A stretch of DNA of 64,000 bases, taken from NCBI GenBank assembly GCA_963556255.1, contig OY744606.1:1256227-1320226 (forward strand), in the 5' to 3' direction. Origin of the DNA: Allolobophora icterica. Lineage: Eukaryota > Annelida > Clitellata > Crassiclitellata > Lumbricidae. The notes beneath the pieces are model-generated. The model was not told the DNA's origin. It ran no database searches and was given only the letters and a program-made list of their open reading frames with translations. Made by a program: the position numbers and the translations under genes. This document shows, piece after piece, positions 1-11,402 of the stretch (positions are counted from its first letter, which is position 1; the number at the start of each line of letters is the position of its first letter).

Positions 1-324
<324 letters not shown>

Positions 325-767
325 TCTGCTGTAACGCTGAAATCACAAACAGCAACTCATCAGCCATCCAGCGCTTTAATTGTGGCACAGAAAACGTTAC
401 ACGACTCAACACTGGGATTCGAACTGTCAGCAACGCATCCACTCAACCACCACGCCACCCAATACGATATTACTCTCCATCTGATGACCACAAATCAATG
501 ATCCCTTCCAAGTAATCAGAGGACGACAACATCTTGACCCCGTCTTGATCTTTTGACCCACTGTCTTGACCTTTTAATGCTTGTCTGAATTTGATACACA
601 GAACAACAACGCCTGCTGCGTTGCAACGTCAGACTGACGTAAGTATAGGTGTAAATACGTCAGAGGATTTTGTCGACTCCTGCTCATCTTTCTTCTGTTA
701 TTTCTCCGAGCCTCAGTCAGAAACTGCTTGCCAGTTAATCGTAATGTTCTGTTTATTCTGTAAGGCA

Positions 768-1680
768 ATATAGAACAAAATAGAACAGAACATAACAGAC
801 TAGAACGGAAAGAACAGCAGAATAGAACAGACTAAACAGAATAGAACAGCATAAAACGGAATATACCAGAATAAAACAGAATAAAACAGAATAGAACAGA
901 ATAGAATGCAACAGAAAAAAACAGAATATAACATAGTAAACAAAATAGAACAGAATGGAACAGAATATAACAATAAAATAGATCAGAACAAATAGAACAG
1001 GATAAAACATACCGGCAATAGAACAGAATATAACATAACAGAATGTATATTTATGTCTTTTTGTATGGTGCTTTTAGCAATCTTACAAAGGCGAATCTAA
1101 TGGAGTGAATTAGGGTGAAAGTGAAGAAACAGAATAGACGTGAATAGAATAAAAGTTAGAATGCGATAATGCTATGGTATTTGCATTTAAGGCACATTAA
1201 AGACATTCGCTTCCTGTGTTCTGTATGGTTATACCATGTAATAGAAATGCAATGTCAGGTCCAAACGAAGACTTACTCGAAGCATTGAGATGCCAGCTTT
1301 TGACTGGACGGAGACAAACATAAGGACTCAGCTCGTCCGCAGTGGACACTGTGGCTGGAATAATTCCGACAGAATTGCATCCTGTATTCTTTCGAAGGGA
1401 ATTGTTTTAGTACAGCGTGGAAAAGAATGAAATAGAAACATAAGAATCGAATTTAAAAAAACTTAAATTAAAAGCAATAGGATAGGACTTAACAGAGTAG
1501 AATAAAACAAACACGAATAGAATAGAATGGAACAGAACAGAACAGAATGGAACAGAACAGAATAGAACAGAACACAATAGAACATAATAGAACAGAACAC
1601 AACAGACCAGACCAGACTAGAACAGAGTAAAATATAACAAAATAGAACGCATACAGAGCGGAATAGAACAGAATTTAGTC
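768..1680. repeat. Degenerate ATAGAACAGA-type minisatellite, two blocks
   Basis: Pentamer/decamer units of the form ATAGAACAGA are repeated with many variants at about 768-1045 and 1490-1680. The intervening 1045-1490 is non-repetitive AT-rich DNA in which I see no exon. Confidence 0.8.
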
Positions 1681-1844
1681 GAATAAAGATGATAGGGTAA
1701 GATTAGATAAATAGCTGGCGAGGCGACATTTTTCAGCCAAGGGTTCCAGTCCTGGAATGAAAATGGAAGGGATCTGGAACAGCGAGAACTGACGTCGTAA
1801 GCTCCCTGGGAAGCAATGTCCGCATTTGAAGTATCAAATAGATT

Positions 1845-2040
1845 TCGGTTACAAGTTTTGCTGTGGTCAGCCGATCCTGTTGGAACAAGCTGCCTAACAA
1901 CCTGCGACATGAGCTTCTCAGCCTCTCTTTGCCTCTTTTCCGCAAACGCTTGAAGACCATTTGTTCGATCATGGTTTCATTGTGTTAGGTCAGGAGCGCC
2001 TCTGATGCGCCTCTCTCGAAATGGCGATATATAATCCGCT
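1845..2040 (+). mobile_element. LINE 3' end (family B), degraded ORF2 C-terminus
   Basis: One reading frame gives WNKLPNNLRHELLS followed by LFRKRLKT, the usual extreme C-terminus of CR1/L2/Jockey-type reverse transcriptase ORFs. It is followed by the tail GAGCGCCTCTGATG...GCGATATATAA. Related tails occur near 34.4, 35.9, 40.7, 42.1 and 42.6 kb. It is a short 5'-truncated relic. Confidence 0.7.
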
Positions 2041-2189
2041 GTATTCCGCCTTTCTCTACCTCGGCTTCCGGTCTCATCCTCTCTGAAATTTGCAACTATA
2101 TCTATCTGTCTGTTTATTTATCTATGGTCTATCTTTCTATCTGTCTTTCTATCTGTCTGTCTGTCTCTCTATCTATCTGAGAAGCCAAA

Positions 2190-2318
2190 AGGAACATTAG
2201 GGCAGAAATTTTCCAGTGCAAGAGTTGTAGACTTGTAGAATGGTTTGGATGATAGTACAGCTGTCTCAGTGGACACAATAACAGCTTTTAAGAAGAAGCT
2301 AGGAAAATTGGGCTATTA
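2190..2318 (+). mobile_element. LINE ORF2 C-terminal fragment, another family
   Basis: The + strand reads RVVDL(stop)NGLDDS...VDTITAFKKKLGKLGY then stop, matching the C-terminal 'RVVDLWN-LP...AFK-RLDK' signature of non-LTR reverse transcriptases. The expected Trp codon is now TAG. Only about 40 residues remain. Confidence 0.6.
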
Positions 2319-2387
2319 AGCGTTCGAGATTAATTTGCAGTGGTTCTAACACAGACTACACGTCTTCTGAACCACTTAAAATCCATG

Positions 2388-3012
2388 TTATGCTATGTAA
2401 TGTTATGTTATGTCTGTCTATCTATCTGTCTATCTGTCTGTATGTCTATCTGTCTGTCTATACAACTGCCTGTCTGTCTATCCGTCTGTCTACCTATCTG
2501 TCTGTCTATGACTGTCAACATTCTTTGCCTGTGCCAATTTTCACTACTATTTGTGTCCGTTCATGTGACGTCTTGTATGTCTTTTTATTTGTCTGTGTGT
2601 GTACCTGTTTGTCTCACTTGTCTTGCGGTTGCCATGGAGACGACACAGATCGTAAAGACACGTGGGCGCCGCATAAACCACTCACACCCAGCTTCCGGTG
2701 AACAGGCAGACAAAGAGGCAGACAGACATACAGACAGACCAGACAGACAGATCTAAAACAGGTAAGGGGATAGGCAGACAATTCAGTCAGTCAGACAGAC
2801 AGATGGACGACAGACATACAGGGAGAGACAGACATACAGGGAGACAGATATATAGCGAGGCAGAGAAAGTAGAGAAATATACAGAGAGACAGACAGACAC
2901 ACACACAGAACAAGACATACAGAGAGAAAGACACACATAGAAAGACATACACACAGAAAGACATACAGACAGACAGACATACAGAGGGAGAGACAGACAT
3001 ACAGAGACAGGA
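2388..3012. repeat. (TGTC)n / (ACAG)n tetranucleotide repeats
   Basis: Blocks of CTGT/CTAT (2388-2520) and the complementary CAGA/ACAT type (2700-3012) flank a short unique stretch. Opposed complementary tetranucleotide blocks could fold back on each other. No coding potential beyond repeat-derived open frames. Confidence 0.85.
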
Positions 3013-3044
3013 GGATTTTCTTCTCGGAATCGACGACGATCTAA

Positions 3045-3180
3045 GGAGGCTTAGTGGTTTACCTGGTCGCCCGCGGGTCGAACGACCTGGGTTTGACTAA
3101 TGATGTCTGTCTTGCCGAGTGTTGCCGTTGGGCAAGCTGTTAACCTGCACGCTTCCTCAGGAAAGGGGTGATGCTCTAAG
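3045..3180 (+). mobile_element. tRNA-derived SINE-like fragment
   Basis: The segment begins with an A-box-like GGCTTAGTGGTTTACCTGG and has a B-box-like GGGTTTGACTAAT about 45 bases later, the spacing expected of an RNA polymerase III promoter. The tail is short and divergent. The family is not certain. Confidence 0.5.
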
Positions 3181-3263
3181 AGGAACTAAACGATGCCAGG
3201 TCGACGGATCTCTTTCACTTGGGTGCTGATGCTGCCACCGTTTATCAGTTCCACGACGGTGGA

Positions 3264-3359
3264 AGTGGTGGTGGTGGTGGTGGTGGTGGTGGTGGTGGTG
3301 GTGGTGGTGGTGGTGATGATGATGATGATGATGATGACGATGATGATGACGATGATGAC

Positions 3360-3402
<43 letters not shown>
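3264..3402. repeat. (GGT)n then (GAT)n trinucleotide microsatellite
   Basis: About 50 bp of pure GGT repeats are followed by about 85 bp of GAT/GAC repeats. Confidence 0.97.
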
Positions 3403-3404
<2 letters not shown>

Positions 3405-3451
3405 AGAAATAACAAATAGCGAAGTGCGATTAAATCTATTAGACAAATTTG

Positions 3452-4018
<567 letters not shown>

Positions 4019-4189
4019 CGTATAAAAACGTTCGATCTATATCTGACTGCTAATATCAATATTTAATAGTTATAGTGTAGAATTAAAAGCGCAGTAATAC
4101 CTGACAGTTTCGGAGTCGCTTTGCTGGTCGTTGCTATCACTTCTCCTTCAATCGGTTCCATGATCCCTGACGCTGATGAAAGATGAGGA

Positions 4190-4800
4190 AGATGCTGATG
4201 ACGCTCTGTGTTCTGCTGCTAATGATGCTTGTGCCACCTCTGCTTGTGTTGCGGTCTCTGCTTGTGATACCTTTCGTTTCTGCTTCTGTTACTGCTTCTA
4301 TTTTTCTGCTTTTGGGCTTGTTTATGCTTCCAGTCTATTTGTACCAATTGTTCTGTTTCTGGTTTGATGTTTCTGGTTCTATATTGTTCCTGCTCCAGCT
4401 TAAATTCTGCTTCTGCTGTCGACTCAGCTTTAAAGCAGAAACCTTAGTTTGATTTTTTGCACGTTTTAAATATCCATTTGTTTTATTAATTATGCTTCTG
4501 CTCTTGCTTCTTTTGCTCCTATATCCTCTTATGTTTTTGAATCGGATTTTTTTATATTGTGCTCCTTCTCTTAACAATGTTTCTGCTGTTTTGATTATGC
4601 TTTCAATTCTGCTTCTGCTTCTGCTTTTGATTCTGCTTTTAAATATGCTTCTGCTTTTGATTCTATTTTTAAAATCTGCTGCTGCTTTTGATTCTGCTTT
4701 TAAATCTACTTCTGTTTTGATTCTGCTTTTAAACCTGCTTATGCTTTTTATGCTGCTTCTGCTTTGATTGTGCTTTTAATTTTGCTTCTGCTTTTACTGA
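4190..4800. repeat. Degenerate CTGCTT/TTGATT minisatellite
   Basis: Units like CTGCTTTTGATTCTGCTTTT recur with drift across the whole block. The hydrophobic open frames here are repeat artefacts. Confidence 0.75.
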
Positions 4801-4859
4801 TGCTGTCCTTTAGTTTCTGCGTCTTCTTTTTGTCTCACTTCCTGTCTTCGTGCTTTTAC

Positions 4860-5140
4860 GAACGCTGCAGCTGATCTGCCGTTGTCTCAGCGTCTCTGCC
4901 TTACGCTTCGATCTTCTGCATGAGTTCCTTGTGCAACGGATGCTACTGGCACGCACGCATGCAGTCTGCAACGATCGTCGGTGACATCGTATCAGCGTCA
5001 GTACATCCGGTCACGGCGCCCGAGGCCTCGTTTCCTTCATTCAGGGGAGGAGGGGCCTGAGGCGCCCTCAGCCGCGTCTCTGTATAATAGTAGTCCTACG
5101 CATTGCAACGCCGGTGCTCACCTGACCGCGTGTACGCGTA
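4860..5140. other. Non-repetitive, CpG-rich island between repeat blocks, no gene assigned
   Basis: This stretch has higher GC and more CpG than its surroundings and no microsatellite structure. A short minus-strand frame ending at a possible donor (near 4905) could be an exon, but it is too short to support. Confidence 0.3.
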
Positions 5141-5144
5141 AAGT

Positions 5145-5215
5145 GGCGTAGTGGTTTAGGTCGAGACGACCTAGTGATAGAGGATGCGGTTTCGAATTAA
5201 GAGTAATTCGGCAAT
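5145..5215 (+). mobile_element. tRNA-derived SINE-like fragment
   Basis: GTGGCGTAGTGGTTTAGG resembles a pol III A box and GCGGTTTCGAATTA a B box at tRNA-like spacing. It is degraded, and only the head is recognisable. Confidence 0.45.
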
Positions 5216-5313
5216 TTGTTTTTTTCTATTCCATTTACGTTGTTTATCGGATTAAAAACTGGTTAGCCCAATCAGATAGCGACTTGATGTGAGTCAATCA
5301 GTCAGATATAAAG

Positions 5314-5638
5314 TAGGGTGGGAATTGTCGGGGATTCAACCCCCTAGTCTTTCTTAGGACCCACCAGTTAAGTTTTCATTGCACACCCCAGGGGGTCGTT
5401 GCCAACCCCATCCAGTTGTGCTAGTGTGATTTAGCATCATTTGACTCTGAGTCTCTGACAAAGAGGACATTTCCATGGTGTATAATGTAGGCTATGCATT
5501 TTTGAATTTTCTCAACAAAGGAATTGATTTTGATTCTAGTCTGACTTGGAAAACTGCTTTCAACTTTCGTTGACATCAGTTTGCAAAATACGGATTAACT
5601 ATCAAACCCCCAGTCTTTTCTCTACAATTCCCACACTG
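5314..5638. mobile_element. hAT-like MITE, family 1, copy 1
   Basis: Ends are TAGGGTGGGAATTGTCGG and its near inverse ACAATTCCCACACTG, 325 bp apart. The 8-bp flanks ATATAAAG and GTATACAG match at 6 of 8 positions. The same element recurs at 11741-12138 and 12600-12930, sharing the phrases 'GTCTTTCTTAGGACC' and 'AGTTAAG'. CAG-type TIRs with an 8-bp target duplication are typical of hAT elements. No transposase is encoded. Confidence 0.85.
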
Positions 5639-5681
5639 GTATACAGTTAGTCAGTAAATCAGTAAATAAGTAAATAAGTAA

Positions 5682-6356
5682 ATCCATCCATCCATCCATC
5701 CATCCATCCATCGATCCATCCATCCATCCATCCATCGATCCATCCATCGATCCATCCATCAATCCATCAATCCATCCATCCATCCATCCATCCATCCATC
5801 CATCCATCCATCCATCCATCCATCCATCCATCCATCCATCCATCCATCCATCCATCCATCCATCCATCCATCCATCCATCGATCCATCCATCCATCCATC
5901 CATCCATCCATCCATCCATCCATCCATCCATCCATCCATCCATCCATCCATCCATCCATCCATCCATCCATCCATCCATCCATCCATCCATCCATCCATC
6001 CATCCATCCATCCATCCATCCATCCATCCATCCATCCATCCATCCATCCATCCATCCATCCATCCATCCATCCATCCATCCATCCATCCATCCATCCATC
6101 CATCCATCCATCCATCCATCCATCCATCCATCCATCCATCCATCCATCCATCCATCCATCCATCCATCCATCCATCCATCCATCCATCCATCCATCCATC
6201 CATCCATCCATCCATCCATCCATCCATCCATCCATCCATCCATCCATCCATCCATCCATCCATCCATCCATCCATCCATCCATCCATCCATCCATCCATC
6301 CATCCATCCATCCATCCATCCATCCATCCATCCATCCATCCATCCATCCATCTATC
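5682..6356. repeat. Very long (CATC)n tetranucleotide microsatellite
   Basis: About 675 bp of CATC repeat; from about 5884 to 6352 I see no interruption (roughly 117 units). A 4-bp unit without stop codons leaves all three minus-strand frames open (Trp-Met-Asp-Gly), which explains the long spurious ORFs. Confidence 0.99.
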
Positions 6357-6359
6357 AAT

Positions 6360-6500
6360 CATTATAGCTGAGTTGGCTAGGGGCTGCAGATAGAGAAGAA
6401 ATCTGCAAACAACTTTCTGCCCTGGGCCCCTGGCGAGGTTTGAAACTCCGACCCTTCGACTAACAGTCCAGCACGCTAACCACTACACAGGACGATTGGT
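6360..6500 (-). mobile_element. tRNA-derived SINE, family A, minus orientation
   Basis: The reverse complement reads TGTAGTGGTTAGCGTGCTGG (A box), then a B-box region (GTTTCAAACCTCGCC), then the body with GGGCAGAAA and CTATCTGCAGCCCCTAGCC. The same head and body occur at 33636, 46439, 53430 and (minus) 54225. Confidence 0.75.
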
Positions 6501-6800
6501 TAGTGATGCAACTGGGAACTCTTTCGACCAGGGTTCAACACTCGCGTAATTAATCCCATCAAACGAAACGAAATGTTTTCCAAGTTTTTGTAGCGCTTCT
6601 ATTCGCCTAAGTGGGTCGCAGCGTCATAAGACCTTTCAGCCAGCGACTAATACAGCGTGGGCGAATAAACGCATGCGGCTGTTAGTCGACTCGTCTCCTC
6701 CATGCTCGGTGAAAACACATTAGAGAAGAGCTAAGTGGCCGCTAATTGGTTTCATTGGTACACATATAATGACATAGGCCTACCTGCATCTGCTTACATA

Positions 6801-6953
6801 ACTGTGTGAGGTAAATATATATACGCATATTTATATGCATATATATATATATATATGTGGATGTGTATGCATATCTGGAAATATACATACACATCCAGAT
6901 ACATAGTTATATAAATGTGCTTATATATATTTACCTCACAGTTATATATACAT
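6801..6953. repeat. About 150-bp AT-rich inverted repeat
   Basis: ACTGTGTGAGGTAAATATAT at the left pairs with ATATATTTACCTCACAGTT at the right. An inner pair, GTGGATGTGTATG and CATACACATCCAG, extends the fold. A hairpin or a small foldback element. Confidence 0.7.
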
Positions 6954-7194
6954 ATAATTGTATATACTGTGGTACTCTGTTCGTCTATAGGTGCAGAATA
7001 AAACGAATGGCTTAAGATGAAAATGAAGTTTATTGGCTAAAACGTGCAGCAGAAAGAAAACAAGATACATTATAAGCGTCATCCCAGAGCATACTGCGTC
7101 AGAACTACACTCCTCCATAAAAAACAACCGCAACACCATGCCAGTGTCCAAGAGACCAAACCCCGGATGCTGACCTGGCTCCTCCTTCTCCTTC

Positions 7195-8160
7195 TTCTTT
7201 TCCTCCTCTTCCTTGTCCTGCTACTCCTCCTCCTTCTCCTCCTCCTCCTCTCTGTCTCCCTATCTTTGTGTGTATCGCTGCATCTGTCCGAGTTTTGCTG
7301 CCTCTCTCTCTGTATCTAGGTCTGCATGTTTCTTTCTGTGTGTCCTTCATGCTGGTCGCTGTACCGTTGCGCGTTTCTATCGATTTGCCTCTGTCTTTGT
7401 CTAAGCAAATCCATCTGTCTGTTTGTCTTACTGCCTATTTGTCTGTCTGTCTATCTGTGTGTTTATCTGTCTGTCTGTCTGTGTTTGTTTGTCTGTTTTT
7501 CTGTCTGTATGTCTCTTCCTTTTATTTTGTTCATTTGTTGCTTCGGAGCATTAATTTTGTAGAATACCGCTTCAAGACAATTATTCCCTCCTCTGAAACG
7601 CTGTTATCCCTAGGGTAAATATTGACGCAATCCCACGGTTCCCACCTACTATAGGGACTTGATAAACCGTCAGAAGACATTACCCCAGTCCCCAGCTCCC
7701 CACATCCCTCCCATGTCCTGCCCATCCGTGTCTTCCCTCCCTTCTCCGTTTTCCCTAAATCCACTCCATCTCTCAGTAGCGAGAATTATCAAGGATGGTC
7801 GCGACGTCTTGCGAATAAACAACTGTCTTATGCTCCAACCAGACAGGCAGACAGACAGACAAACAGACAGAGAGACAGACAAAGGACAGACAGACAGACA
7901 GACAAACAGATACACGGACAGACACACAGACAAACAGAGAAACAGACAGAGAGACAGACAACGGACAGACATACAAGCACACATAAACCCTCACACATAG
8001 ACACACAGAAAAGCAGACACACAAACACACAGACAGATATACATATAGATAGATACAAAGACATACATACAGATAGATAGACAGACATACAAACAGGCAG
8101 GCAGGCAGGCAGACAGACAAGCAGACAGACAAACAGACAGACAGACAGATAGGTAGAGAA
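7195..8160. repeat. Mixed (TCC)n, (TCTG)n and (ACAG)n repeats
   Basis: CTCCT-rich repeats (about 7195-7255), TCTG repeats (7405-7515) and a long ACAG block (7841-8160) are separated by about 300 bp of unique sequence (7520-7840) in which I recognise no gene. Confidence 0.85.
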
Positions 8161-8339
8161 AGAGAGCAAGATAGAGCTACCTGCATGAAAGATGAACTGT
8201 AGATAAGAGCCATGGGACTCAATATCGCGTATACCACACAGCCTCAAGAGCCGACCTCTATAGTATATATGACAAAATCCAGTCGTACTACACAATGCAT
8301 ATTTATATCCTAACGACTGCACCTGTCATATTCACATGG

Positions 8340-8450
8340 CTAATATATATATATCTATATATACAGTATATACACACACACATATATATATATAGCTATA
8401 GATGGATGATAAGAAAAAAGATTTATATATATATATAATTATTGTACCTG
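8340..8450. repeat. AT-rich (TATA)n tracts
   Basis: Short (TA)n and (CA)n runs. Unique AT-rich sequence continues to about 9280 with another (AT)n cluster near 9003-9055. I see no supportable gene in 8450-9280. Confidence 0.7.
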
Positions 8451-9285
8451 TGTGTAAGTAATCATACAGGTGATTAAACATAGACATTGACAATAATGGG
8501 GTCATTCGCTTGACGACCTTTTGGCCAGTAATACTTTTATGTCTGATTCCTGAGCGTATGCTCAACTCAGCCGTTTATTCTAATCAAATTTAATCTGATC
8601 AAATCTAATCTAATCTAATTACTTATGTAGCGCCGCTGTTATCATGATGTCCATGACATCAAACGATGTAATGACAATCAAAAATCATGATTAAATGGAG
8701 AAGCCAGGTTGATATGGGACAGACCAGAGAAATCAAAAACCAGGCTTCACAGAACCGTCATGAAAAGCGGCGGAAATTGTCTGGCTGCAGGCCACATCTA
8801 TAGATCTGCTTTGCTTTCTTACCTGCAGACGGTTTAAGTATAAGCTCTCTCTACCTATCACAGAAGTGTCTGATATATGTCATGATGCGCTCCACTGCAT
8901 GTGATAAGATAAAATTTAAGACAACGGTGTTTATATATAGATATGAAATACTTGCGTTTGAAAACTATGACAAATACATATACATAGCAACATTGTGTGT
9001 AAATATATATGAGAATAATATATATATATATACATGCATATATATATATATGCTATTACATGTACGGAAAATCAAAGATAAGGCAAATGAGTGCAAAGTC
9101 TCGTAAGTGTGGGCAGAGTATGCGTGTGTTGTTAATATGTGAGAGTTACGCGTTGTACAGATCAACGGATGAAGGGAATATTTGGCATCTGAAAGGATTT
9201 GCTATGGAAAACTCTGCAATCTGATAATCCTAATAAACGGCCTCGAATTTCTTCATCAGACAAGTAAGAGAAAGGCTTTACAGAA

Positions 9286-9865
<580 letters not shown>

Positions 9866-10644
9866 CAATCTATCATAGGCTTATACCTTATTTTATGGTA
9901 GATGGGAGCTACACTCAATTACTGGTAAAACAATCGATCCAGTTCAGAAAAGATAGTCTTATTTTTGTATCACTAAAGTGTGCGATTACTCACCAGCGTT
10001 CTCATCTCTTGTTAACTACGTTATAAGATCAGTTCACACTAAAACATTTTAGTGTTTTAGTGGACTGAGCTTCAGAATTTTGACCTGATTGTGACTTGGT
10101 ATTGACGTTTCCATATGTTTCTGCTCTGTTTCCAATCTGTTTCCGCTCTCTTTAAAGTATGAAATGCTTCCTGTTGCACGGTTTCAATATGCACTTCTGA
10201 ACTCGGTATAAGGAGGGCATTATCGAATGTCAGTTACATTGTATTGTATTATATTGTATTGTTCTGTGATGCGTTGCATTAATTAAATCTGTGTACCTGG
10301 AATCAGGCTTCACTGATGTTCCATTCTCAGACAAAATCTGTTCTTAGCACGCCAAATAAATGTCTGCTTCTGTCAGACACGGTGCGCTTATAGTGCTACC
10401 GACGTTTCTCTCTCTATGCTGTTTTCGCTGTAATCCGCCTGTTTGCGCAACTGATCATATTGGAAGTGAAAGGGAATAGGATGTTGTTGGGCGACGGATG
10501 CTAAGAGCCAAGTCCTGTCTCCGTGATGAAGATGAGGGAATGGAGTAGTTGTAATTCGGTTATGGCTCTCATACGTCGACGACGAATTCATGACGTCGTC
10601 TTGTTATTCTATGTCGGTGATGCACTAATGCCGTGTTGTCGGCA

Positions 10645-10784
10645 TCTTCTCTCTGTCTGTCTTTCTCTGTCTCTCTCTGTCTCTGTTTCTGTCTCTGTCT
10701 CTGTCTCTCTGACATCAACAAGAAGTATATGTACATATGTCATCTAGGCCTATGTACAATTTAACTACATCCGTGGCATTCCCA

Positions 10785-10845
<61 letters not shown>

Positions 10846-10848
10846 TTA
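10645..10848. repeat. (CTGTCT)n and (CTGT)n repeats
   Basis: CT/CTGT-rich tract at 10650-10712 and a pure CTGT run at about 10786-10842. The preceding 9900-10640 is unique AT-rich sequence with one small palindrome (near 10038) and no supportable gene. Confidence 0.9.
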
Positions 10849-10894
10849 TCGCTCTCTTTCTCTTTATATGTTACACAAACAATAAATTATGTCT

Positions 10895-11174
10895 TCCTGC
10901 CTCAGCTAGCTCCCTTCGCCCTCTGCGTTCCTCTGATCGACTTGACTTATTTGTTCCCCGAATGAGAGCGGCTATGGCCCAGTCTCGTTCCTTCGTTAGT
11001 ATTGGCCCTTCGTTGTGGAATCAGCTTCCTCCTTCGGTCCGGGCTGCACTATTACCTGATGGTCCTGCCACAGCTTTTCTTAAAACTTCCCTTTATTCCC
11101 GAGGACTTTCGCACTGGGCGCGCCTCTGATTGGTGGGCACTGGGCAGAGGCGTTTTATAAGTTTTGAAATACAA

Positions 11175-11178
<4 letters not shown>
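10895..11178 (+). mobile_element. LINE 3' end, family A, with ORF2 C-terminus
   Basis: The + frame contains LRSSDRLDLFVPRMR, SRSFVSIGPSLWNQLPP and ends GLSHWARL-stop, the standard C-terminal signature of CR1/L2-like reverse transcriptase ORFs. The 3' UTR is GCGCCTCTGATTGG...GAGGCGTTTTATAA and ends in AATACAATACTA. Copies with the same tail lie at about 15990-16231 and 53755-53877. Confidence 0.85.

Positions 11179-11222
<44 letters not shown>
11178..11222. repeat. (AT)n microsatellite at a LINE 3' tail
   Basis: Pure dinucleotide AT run directly after the LINE tail. Confidence 0.95.
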
Positions 11223-11223
<1 letters not shown>

Positions 11224-11402
11224 GCTATTTGCATAACGTCTTCAGATTTGCTCGCAAAGGCGTTAAAACATGGCTATCAATAAATCATAAATGTATTGTC
11301 GTAATGGCGGATAAAAAATTAAAACCGTAAATTATTATTTAAGATTCTCCCAATTTGTCACAGGCCATCAGAGGTGAACTTCTGAGCGACCCTTCGTCAT
11401 CC

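Noticed and set aside
5622..6362. Long minus-strand frames of repeating Trp-Met-Asp-Gly
   Set aside because: They are produced by the (CATC)n microsatellite, which has no stop codon in any minus frame.
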